Shown here in pieces: positions 1 to 5,041 of a stretch of DNA of 5,041 nt (position 1 is its first letter; the number at the start of each line of letters is the position of its first letter). The stretch is taken from the NCBI GenBank assembly GCA_017395275.1, contig JAFPVN010000316.1, forward strand, positions 1 to 5,041, read 5' to 3'. The notes beneath the pieces are model-generated. The model did not search any database. It was not told the origin of the DNA and was given only the letters and a program-made list of their open reading frames with translations. The DNA is from Candidatus Methanomethylophilaceae archaeon. GTDB taxonomy: Archaea; Thermoplasmatota; Thermoplasmata; Methanomassiliicoccales; Methanomethylophilaceae. The translations under genes were made by a program, and so were the position numbers.

Positions 1-920
1 GTGTTCTTGCCGTGGATGCCGAAGTCCTTGAGGTCGAGGTACCATGCCCCGTTCTCCTCCTGGCCGGCGTACTTGGATCTCTTGAGGTCCTCCACGATCT
101 TCCTCGCCGAACCGTCGGCGATGTACTTGGACTCCCAGGTGTACCTGTCGAGGGTGACGCCTATGTTGGCTAGGGTCTCCCTCAGCCCGTCCAGCATGGC
201 CTCCGCGGTCTTGCGGACGGTGTCGATGACCTCCTTGTCCCCTGCCTCGAACTTCCTCAGCATGTCGGAGATCTCCTCCTGGACGGCGGGATCGGACTCC
301 ATCATCTTGTTGGCGAGACGGTAGTACGCGACCCACTTGTGGTCGGTCTTGTCCCTGTCCTCGGTCATGTCGACCTGGTCCTCGGTGAGGTTGTTGACCC
401 CCCACGTGAGGATGACCACCTGCTTGCCGACGTCGTTGACGTAGTACTCTGTGGTGGTCTCGTAACCACACATGGCGAAGCTGCGGGCGAGGGTGTCCCC
501 GATGATGGGGTTCCTGGCGCGTCCCACATGAATGGGACCGGTGGGGTTGGTGGACGTGTGCTCCACGTTGACCCTGATGCCCTTGGCGGGGTGGGACCCG
601 TACCTCTCCCCCATGGAGAGGATGTCGCTGACGGTACCCTCGACCAGGGCCTTCTGGTCCATGGCGAAGTTGAGGTAGCCGTTCACGGCCGAGACCGATG
701 CTATGGTCCCCTCGGGCCTGATGTTCGAGGCCAGCTCCTGGGCGATCGCGGCGGGCGCCTTCCTCATGGCCTTCGCCATGGTGAAACAGGGCACCGCCAG
801 GTCCGCTCCCTCCACGGAGGGGATCTCCGTCTGGAACTGGGTACCTTCCGCGCCTGCGGCAGCCAGTGCCGCGGCGACGGCCTTCTCTACATCCGATGTG
901 AACTTATCCATCGCTGACAT
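1..920 (-). CDS. argS: Arginyl-tRNA synthetase, N-terminal part (3' end outside window)
   Basis: Class I aminoacyl-tRNA synthetase that charges tRNA-Arg with arginine using ATP, in the cytoplasm. The minus-strand frame is open from the ATG at 920 to the left edge, giving 306 codons of a protein usually about 550-600 residues long. Residues 1-100 resemble the ArgS-specific N-terminal tRNA-binding domain (GADLAVPCF at 38-46). The catalytic Rossmann core follows with NPTGPIHVGRARN at 125-137, where HVGR is the HIGH-signature equivalent, and with YYVNDVGKQ at 159-167. The segment at about 293-306 (WYLDLKDFGIHGKN) leads into the second half of the core; the KMSK-type loop and anticodon-binding domain lie outside the window. 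The start is placed at 920 because a GTGAT ribosome-binding match ends three bases before it; an in-frame ATG at 911 (M4) is a less likely alternative. It is the second gene of a tight pair with prf1, with a 4-base gap. The family call is near certain; completeness cannot be judged. Confidence 0.96.
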   Translation of the reverse strand, partial: MSAMDKFTSDVEKAVAAALAAAGAEGTQFQTEIPSVEGADLAVPCFTMAKAMRKAPAAIAQELASNIRPEGTIASVSAVNGYLNFAMDQKALVEGTVSDILSMGERYGSHPAKGIRVNVEHTSTNPTGPIHVGRARNPIIGDTLARSFAMCGYETTTEYYVNDVGKQVVILTWGVNNLTEDQVDMTEDRDKTDHKWVAYYRLANKMMESDPAVQEEISDMLRKFEAGDKEVIDTVRKTAEAMLDGLRETLANIGVTLDRYTWESKYIADGSARKIVEDLKRSKYAGQEENGAWYLDLKDFGIHGKN

Positions 921-923
921 GCT

Positions 924-928
924 ATCAC
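924..928 (-). promoter_or_regulatory. argS ribosome binding site overlapping the prf1 stop codon
   Basis: Read on the minus strand, bases 928-924 are GTGAT, which pairs with the 3' end of archaeal 16S rRNA (the last part of the GGAGGTGAT complement). It ends three bases before the argS ATG at 920, an alignment equivalent to about seven bases from a GGAGG core. The prf1 stop codon TGA (927-925) lies inside this motif, and the next in-frame codon (924-922) is TAG, a tandem stop. The arrangement suggests translational coupling of argS to prf1. Only five bases match, so this is supported by position rather than by strength. Confidence 0.55.
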
Positions 929-2154
929 TGAATCTTGTATCTGAGGATGGCCGCGATACCACCGAAGGCGGTCATGAGCATCTGCCCCTCCTCCGAGTCG
1001 GTGGAGATGATCTCCACGTCGGTGTTGTAGACGTCCGCCAACTCGAAGAAGTCGTCGACCAGGTCCTCGTTCTTAACGACCTGCGCATTGGCGTGGCAGA
1101 CCGCGCATTCGACCCTGTCGTCCGCATCGGGGACGGTGGCCTGGTAGCTGTGGCCGTTGGGGCACTGGACGGTTATGCGCCTCTTGTTGAGGTCCTCGGA
1201 GAGCAGCAGCTTGTCCACCGCCCCCATGTTGACGGCGTCCCTGACGATGTCCTCACCGTACGCGGAGAGTCCACCGTCGGCCTTCCTGATCTCCGCGAAG
1301 AGCCTCTGGACGAACTGCTTCTCCTTGATGAGGTCCACCTCCTGCATGGCGCCGGCGGCGTTGTCGACGAGCTCCTTGAGTCCGGACTCGTCCGTATAAC
1401 CTGTATCGAACAGCGGGGTGATGACCTTCTTGGCCAGCTCGTGGTGCAGGAACCCTTCCTTGATGAAGAAGTCCTTGGTTGCCCCGGGTCCCCCTACGAG
1501 GATACCCTGGAGGTCCATGATGCTGTCCAGGAAGACGGTGGTGGCGTTGTCCGCCACCTTCACGAAGAACTCGTGGGCGGCGATCTCGATCAGCCTCTCG
1601 AAACGGACGGACGACTGACCTCCCTGGTGGTGCTTCGAGGGGACGAGCGAGTCGAAGTGCTTCAGGACGATGATCCTGGTCCCCGACAGCATACCGAGGG
1701 TGGCCTCCTTCCTGTCGATGACGATGAGACCGTAGTACTTCTTGTCGATCATCATCGCCTGGAGGGGGTCGGTGAAGAAGGTGGAGTCGCACCTGTACAT
1801 GAACGCGGTGATGGGCTCCGGAGGGTCGATGACGTACTGGACCATCCTGGTCTGGTCGCCTGCCCTGGGCACCTCCCCGCAGAAGATGACCATTCCGTTC
1901 TCCGGCGGGGACTTGTAGGTCTTGAGACGTGACATTATGGAATCGATGGCTCCCTGCACGTTCTTCATCGTGCTCTTCGACTTGATGTTCGAAGACTGGG
2001 AGTACTCATCTCGAAGGTAGGCCATCACGTCGGAGATCTGCTTGGATCCCGGGATGTACACTGAGATGAGCTCGGTTCCGCGGCCCCTGTGGGCCACGAT
2101 CTGCTGCATTGCCTTTTTGAAATCGTACTTCGACCTCTCGGAACTGTCGGACAT
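925..2154 (-). CDS. prf1: Peptide chain release factor aRF1 (subunit 1)
   Basis: Archaeal class I release factor that recognises all stop codons in the ribosomal A site and triggers hydrolysis of peptidyl-tRNA. The protein has 409 residues, normal for aRF1. Domain 1 (about 1-135) carries the stop-codon-reading elements GTE at 26-28, NIKS at 56-59 and the YxCxxxF motif at 120-126 (YRCDSTF). Domain 2 holds the catalytic GGQ at 178-180 within HHQGGQSSVRFER. VGGPGATKDFF at 220-230 marks the move toward domain 3, which carries a zinc-ribbon-like insertion with C331, C350 and C353; the expected fourth cysteine is absent (CPNGH at 331-335), so H335 may be the ligand. The ATG at 2154 is preceded by AGGTG (2166-2162) with seven bases between, which supports the start. 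It ends with tandem TGA-TAG and is followed after 4 bases by argS, probably as one transcript. It diverges from pyrH. Certainty on the family is very high. Confidence 0.98.
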   Translation of the reverse strand: MSDSSERSKYDFKKAMQQIVAHRGRGTELISVYIPGSKQISDVMAYLRDEYSQSSNIKSKSTMKNVQGAIDSIMSRLKTYKSPPENGMVIFCGEVPRAGDQTRMVQYVIDPPEPITAFMYRCDSTFFTDPLQAMMIDKKYYGLIVIDRKEATLGMLSGTRIIVLKHFDSLVPSKHHQGGQSSVRFERLIEIAAHEFFVKVADNATTVFLDSIMDLQGILVGGPGATKDFFIKEGFLHHELAKKVITPLFDTGYTDESGLKELVDNAAGAMQEVDLIKEKQFVQRLFAEIRKADGGLSAYGEDIVRDAVNMGAVDKLLLSEDLNKRRITVQCPNGHSYQATVPDADDRVECAVCHANAQVVKNEDLVDDFFELADVYNTDVEIISTDSEEGQMLMTAFGGIAAILRYKIQ

Positions 2155-2223
2155 GCGTTAGCACCTTCTCTGGTATACAGACGAGGGAAATGCACATTAA
2201 TAATAAAGGTATTGGTACGGGAC
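2155..2223. promoter_or_regulatory. Divergent promoter region between prf1 and pyrH
   Basis: This 69-base spacer separates the start codons of prf1 (minus) and pyrH (plus). It holds an AT-rich core at about 2197-2207 (TTAATAATAAA) and a second TATA-like palindrome, GTATAC, at about 2173-2178. On the minus strand the AT-rich core lies about 48 bases before the prf1 ATG, which would give a leader of about 20 bases containing the AGGTG ribosome binding site at 2166-2162. For pyrH there are two readings: the same core lies only about 22 bases before its ATG, giving a leaderless or nearly leaderless mRNA, or the GTATAC element drives a leader of about 20 bases. No strong ribosome binding site precedes pyrH, which favours the leaderless option. 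Transcription start sites are inferred. Confidence 0.6.
2162..2166 (-). promoter_or_regulatory. prf1 ribosome binding site
   Basis: On the minus strand, AGGTG (within GAAGGTG) lies seven bases before the prf1 ATG at 2154, matching the anti-Shine-Dalgarno sequence of archaeal 16S rRNA. It fixes the prf1 start and implies that this transcript has a leader. Confidence 0.65.
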
Positions 2224-2907
2224 ATGCAGAAGGCTGTTATATCGGTCGGAGGCTCCGTCCTCATACCCGGGAACGACGACGCTGTCTACATCAGGCAGCT
2301 GGCGGATATGCTCAGAGAAGTTTCGAAGGAAGTCCAGATCGCCGTGGTCGTCGGAGGCGGGAAGATGTCCCGCTACTACTCGGAGACCGGCAGGCAGCTC
2401 GGAGGGACCGTCTACCAGCTCGACGAGCTCGGGATCGGCATCACCAGGGTCAACGCCAAGCTCCTCACCGTGGCGCTCGGGGACATCGCCAACAGCGAGA
2501 TCCCGCTCAAGGCGGAGGAATGTGCCAGCATGTCCGAACCAGGAAGGATCGTCGTCATGGGGGGCACCGAACCCGGACACACCACCGACGCGGTCGCGGC
2601 CATGATCGCCAGGTGCATGAAGGCCGACAGGGTGATCAACGCCAGCAACGTCGACGCCGTCTACTCCGCCGATCCCAGGAAGGACCCCGACGCGAAGAGG
2701 TTCTCGAAGATGACCATAAAGGAGCTGAAGGAGGTCGTCGGCGACGAGCACGACGCGGGAAGGTCCTACGTCTTCGACCCCATGGGCGTGGACATCGCCA
2801 TGGAGAACCGCATCGACCTGTTCATGGTCAACGGAAGGGACCTGTCCGAGCTGAGGAACGCCATCCTCGGCAAGGAGATCAAAGGGACCTTTGTCGACTC
2901 TCACTGA
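2224..2907 (+). CDS. pyrH: UMP kinase (archaeal type)
   Basis: Amino-acid-kinase-family enzyme that phosphorylates UMP to UDP with ATP, the step after de novo UMP synthesis toward UTP and CTP; cytoplasmic. The 227 residues match the short archaeal form. Visible motifs are the N-terminal phosphate-binding GGSVL at 9-13, VVVGGGK at 41-47, the glycine-rich GGTEPGHTTDAVAA at 113-126 and the nucleotide-binding NVDAVYSADP at 142-151. The DPMGVDIAMENRI segment at 185-197 is the usual C-terminal helix region. The ATG at 2224 was chosen because the conserved AVISVGGS strand starts at residue 4. The frame stays open upstream to 2089, but that extension would run through the promoter and into prf1. There is no clear ribosome binding site, so translation may be leaderless. 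The gene is divergent from prf1, and its last 7 bases overlap the convergent end of dtdA. Related kinases such as isopentenyl phosphate kinase or glutamate kinase fit less well because of the TEPGHTTDAVAA motif. Confidence 0.95.
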   Translation: MQKAVISVGGSVLIPGNDDAVYIRQLADMLREVSKEVQIAVVVGGGKMSRYYSETGRQLGGTVYQLDELGIGITRVNAKLLTVALGDIANSEIPLKAEECASMSEPGRIVVMGGTEPGHTTDAVAAMIARCMKADRVINASNVDAVYSADPRKDPDAKRFSKMTIKELKEVVGDEHDAGRSYVFDPMGVDIAMENRIDLFMVNGRDLSELRNAILGKEIKGTFVDSH

Positions 2908-3740
2908 ATGGGATCCAGGTCCTTTGAGCTCAGGATCTCGAAGCCGAGGGACCCTATGAGGCCCTCGATCCTGTGCTGCTCCGACTTCTTGAAGGCTTTC
3001 TTGTGGAGGTACACGCACTTCGTGCCCCCCGTGGCCTCGGACGCCTTGCGCATGTAGTCGCATATCGTGTCGTCGTCCATGCCGTCCAGCTGGTATCCGG
3101 GGACCATGTGACCTATGTCTATCTTGTAACCGAGCACCATCTCGGTGAACCTCGGTGCGTAATGTCCCCCGCCCACGCCTATGGCCTGGATGTATCCCCC
3201 GTCCTCCGGGACGTCCTCTATCACCCTTCCCAGGATCTCCGCAGCATGCTCGTCGCCCCAATGGGTCTCGTCGGAACCGATCTCGATGAAGTAGGTCGGC
3301 GTCTCCAGGTAGGGGCCGTGGTGGGTGACCTCGAAGGACACCTTGTAGAGGTCGGTGTCGTTGTATGCCGATATCAGTCTGAGCGCCTGGCTCATGGACG
3401 ACGGCGAGGATCTCACCAGCGTGCCGTCCCTTCCCCCGAAGTCCGCGGTCTTGTAGTTGCCTATCGGGTGCACGGTCAGGGTGGGGATGCCGCTGGCGGC
3501 CTTGTGGCGGCTCATGAACACCATCTCGTCGGGGACGATACCGAACCCCTTCGCCTTCTGGTCGATGAGCTCGGACGTGATGTGCAGTCCGGAGATGGTC
3601 ATCATCACGTCGTCCCCTCTGCGGAGATACGAGTTCTCCCCGTCGGACCCGATGTCCTCCCAGTCCCCGTTCCTCCTCAGGAACGCCGCCATGTTCACCG
3701 ACGGAATGTCCTGGGGGCAGCATATGAGCAGCCTCGTCAT
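2901..3740 (-). CDS. dtdA: D-aminoacyl-tRNA deacylase (DTD2/GEK1 family)
   Basis: Archaeal and plant type deacylase that hydrolyses D-amino acids from mischarged tRNAs, recycling tRNA and keeping D-residues out of proteins; the family is zinc-dependent. In some members it also clears aldehyde-modified aminoacyl-tRNAs; whether this one does cannot be seen. The 279 residues are near the family's usual length. Signature blocks in order are SRHKAASGIPTLTVHPIGN at 77-95, FEVTHHGPYLETPTYFIEIG at 136-155, GVGGGHYAPRFTE at 188-200 and GHMVPGY at 210-216. The conserved histidines H79, H140, H141, H192 and H211 are all present. The ATG at 3740 (MTRLLICCPQD) is preferred over the in-frame GTG at 3755, because family proteins begin close to this strand and because an AT-rich TATA-like core sits about 26 bases upstream, the spacing for a leaderless mRNA. 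A GGAG at 3748-3745 is only four bases from the ATG. The gene is divergent from the helicase gene and ends TGA, overlapping pyrH tail to tail. Confidence 0.96.
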   Translation of the reverse strand: MTRLLICCPQDIPSVNMAAFLRRNGDWEDIGSDGENSYLRRGDDVMMTISGLHITSELIDQKAKGFGIVPDEMVFMSRHKAASGIPTLTVHPIGNYKTADFGGRDGTLVRSSPSSMSQALRLISAYNDTDLYKVSFEVTHHGPYLETPTYFIEIGSDETHWGDEHAAEILGRVIEDVPEDGGYIQAIGVGGGHYAPRFTEMVLGYKIDIGHMVPGYQLDGMDDDTICDYMRKASEATGGTKCVYLHKKAFKKSEQHRIEGLIGSLGFEILSSKDLDPIQ

Positions 3741-3792
3741 GGGACTCCGAAGCACCTTTCAATAAATAAGAGGACCGCATCCCGCACCTAAG
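3741..3792. promoter_or_regulatory. Symmetric divergent promoter between dtdA and DEAD-box helicase
   Basis: This 52-base spacer lies between the dtdA ATG (minus) and the helicase ATG (plus). Its only AT-rich stretch is AATAAATAAG at 3761-3770 (CTTATTTATT on the minus strand), in otherwise GC-rich sequence and almost exactly midway. The distance from the core's centre to either start codon is about 26-28 bases, the usual spacing from TATA box to transcription start in archaea. Both mRNAs would then start at or next to their ATG. The helicase start lacks any Shine-Dalgarno match (CGCACCTAAG before ATG), which fits leaderless translation. Use of one core in both directions is inferred. Confidence 0.65.
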
Positions 3793-5041
3793 ATGACCAC
3801 ATTCAACCAGCTCGGTATCAAGGAGGACGTAATCAGGGCAATGAAGAGGATGGGATGGGACAGGCCCACCCCCGTCCAGGAGGCCGCGGTGCCGTCGGGA
3901 CTGGAGGGGCACGACCTGCTGGTCCAGGCCCAGACCGGTACCGGCAAGACGGGAACTTACGGTTCCGTCATCCTCAGCCGCGTGAACGGCGGGTACAGGA
4001 CGCCCTCGGCAATCGTCATAGTCCCCACCAGGGAGCTGGCGCTCCAGGTCTCCGAGGAGCTCACGAAGATGTCATCCTTCACCGGCCACGTATGTCTTCC
4101 CGTCTACGGCGGCGTGAACATCGACAACCAGGTGAAGCAGCTGCGTGCGGGGGAGGATGTGGTCGTGTGCACCCCCGGCAGGGCGAAGGACATGCTCACC
4201 AAGCAGGCGCTCCACGTATCCAAGGTGTCCATGGTCGTCCTGGACGAGGCGGACAGGATGCTGGACATGGGATTCAGGAAGGACCTGGACTTCATACTGT
4301 CGAAGATGCCCAGGAAGAGGCAGACGATGCTGTTCTCGGCCACCATGCCCGACGACGTCCGCGCCCTCGCGCTCTCGAAGATGAACGACCCGAAGGAGTT
4401 CCTCGTGTCGAAGGACGAGGTGGTCCTCGACCTGATCTCGCAGTACTACCTCGAGACGGACAGGGACAGCAGGAAGGACGCCCTCTGCGCGATACTCGAC
4501 GGCAACAAGGGGAAGACCATCGTCTTCTGCAGGACGAAGCGCAGGGCGACGCAGCTCTCCAGAAAGATGGACAGGTCCGGGTACAGCTGCGGCCTTCTCC
4601 ACGGCGACATAGAGCAGAACAGGAGGGAGAGGACGATCAAGGCCTTCAAATCGGGGACCACCGACGTCCTCATCGCCACCGACGTCGCCGCGAGGGGATT
4701 GGACATCGACGACGTGAGGTTCGTGGTGAACTACGACGTCACCGACCCCGAGACCTACGTGCACCGCATCGGCAGGACCGGCAGGGCGGGGAGCAGGGGG
4801 ACGGCGGTCACCTTCGTCCTCGAGGGCGAGATGGCCGACATACAGCGCATAATCAAATCGACGGGGAAACCGATCAAACCATACGATATCGGGACGGTCC
4901 GCAAGGCACAGCCCTCGGAAGGCGCCGAGAACGGCCCAAGAACGAAAAGGAGCGAAAAACCCAATAAGGACACCCCCGAACGCCGCAATGCCCGTGAATC
5001 GCCTGAAAAAGCGAAAGGAAAGAAGATGCGCTTCGTCAAGA
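3793..5041 (+). CDS. DEAD-box ATP-dependent RNA helicase (C-terminus outside window)
   Basis: Superfamily 2 RNA helicase that unwinds short RNA duplexes or remodels RNA-protein complexes with ATP; likely roles are ribosome assembly, RNA decay or cold response, but the sequence does not say which. The frame is open for 416 codons to the right edge. RecA domain 1 contains the Q motif (RPTPVQ at 24-29, upstream F4), Walker A AQTGTGKT at 46-53, PTREL at 78-82, GG at 106-107, TPGR at 127-130, DEAD at 151-154 and SAT at 182-184. RecA domain 2 contains IVFCRTK at 243-249, ATDVAARGLDI at 295-305 and HRIGRTGRAG at 324-333. All catalytic residues are intact. After about residue 370 the protein becomes a low-complexity, Lys/Arg/Glu-rich tail with more A-rich codons, probably a disordered RNA-binding extension. 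The start at 3793 gives the normal short N-terminus, and no ribosome binding site is seen. The gene is divergent from dtdA. Confidence 0.97.
   Translation, partial: MTTFNQLGIKEDVIRAMKRMGWDRPTPVQEAAVPSGLEGHDLLVQAQTGTGKTGTYGSVILSRVNGGYRTPSAIVIVPTRELALQVSEELTKMSSFTGHVCLPVYGGVNIDNQVKQLRAGEDVVVCTPGRAKDMLTKQALHVSKVSMVVLDEADRMLDMGFRKDLDFILSKMPRKRQTMLFSATMPDDVRALALSKMNDPKEFLVSKDEVVLDLISQYYLETDRDSRKDALCAILDGNKGKTIVFCRTKRRATQLSRKMDRSGYSCGLLHGDIEQNRRERTIKAFKSGTTDVLIATDVAARGLDIDDVRFVVNYDVTDPETYVHRIGRTGRAGSRGTAVTFVLEGEMADIQRIIKSTGKPIKPYDIGTVRKAQPSEGAENGPRTKRSEKPNKDTPERRNARESPEKAKGKKMRFVK

Noticed and set aside
519..530. HVGR instead of HIGH in the ArgS class I signature
   Set aside because: From memory, variation at the last position of this motif is common in archaeal ArgS, and the flanking NPTGPIH and RARN are intact, so it does not suggest an inactive enzyme.
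339..917. A 192-codon plus-strand frame opposite argS
   Set aside because: It is antisense to the clear ArgS coding frame and has a low-complexity composition without motifs.
925..933. The identical nine bases TCACTGAAT at the ends of prf1 (925-933) and dtdA (2901-2909)
   Set aside because: Both proteins happen to end Ile-Gln-stop. Nine bases shared at two C-termini is easily chance, and the flanks do not match.
703..1932. A 409-codon plus-strand frame antisense to prf1
   Set aside because: It lies opposite a confidently identified aRF1 gene. Its translation is rich in Val, Asp, Leu and Gly with no family motif, typical of the complement of a G/C-ending-codon gene.
2089..2223. Upstream extension of the pyrH frame by 45 codons
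   Set aside because: It would start inside prf1 and cross the divergent promoter; archaeal UMP kinases begin right at the GGS strand, as the ATG at 2224 gives.
3741..3755. GTG start for dtdA at 3755
   Set aside because: It adds five residues not expected in the family, and the ATG at 3740 is placed correctly relative to the AT-rich promoter core.
2197..3912. A 571-codon minus-strand frame spanning pyrH, dtdA and the start of the helicase gene
   Set aside because: It runs through three real genes in another frame and through a promoter. Its Arg/His/Gly/Pro-rich translation is a shadow of high-GC coding sequence.
3855..4967. A 370-codon plus-strand frame inside the helicase gene
   Set aside because: It is an out-of-frame shadow of the DEAD-box helicase, Arg/Gly/His-rich with no recognisable domain.

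Overview
The window looks like a chromosomal housekeeping segment from an archaeon. It holds five protein genes, almost wall to wall, with two short divergent promoter regions. The archaeal origin rests on gene content: an aRF1/eRF1-type release factor, an archaeal-type short UMP kinase, a DTD2/GEK1-type D-aminoacyl-tRNA deacylase, and TATA-like AT-rich cores in front of genes, some of which appear leaderless. Base composition is GC-rich (roughly 60% by eye) with strong G/C preference at third codon positions. Together with protein style this fits a Thermoplasmatota lineage such as Methanomassiliicoccales, but that placement is inference from memory of related proteins, not from a search.

Layout. 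Bases 1-920 (minus) carry the N-terminal 306 codons of arginyl-tRNA synthetase (argS), cut by the window edge. Just upstream of it in the same direction, 925-2154 (minus) is peptide chain release factor subunit 1 (prf1). Only 4 bases separate the two genes, and the prf1 stop codon lies inside the argS ribosome binding site. Bases 2155-2223 form a divergent promoter region between prf1 and pyrH. Bases 2224-2907 (plus) encode UMP kinase (pyrH). It converges on and overlaps by 7 bases dtdA (2901-3740, minus), the D-aminoacyl-tRNA deacylase. Bases 3741-3792 are a compact second divergent promoter region with one AT-rich core about 27 bases from the start codon on either side. From 3793 to the right edge (plus) runs a DEAD-box RNA helicase with all canonical motifs; its C-terminal tail is cut by the window end.

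Functional theme. Three genes act directly in translation: ArgS charges tRNA-Arg, aRF1 terminates translation and DtdA clears D-aminoacyl-tRNAs. The helicase plausibly acts on structured RNA such as rRNA or mRNA. PyrH supplies UDP for nucleotide synthesis. No mobile element, CRISPR array, tRNA, rRNA or accessory system is visible. I did not find an undescribed system; the interesting points are regulatory and architectural.
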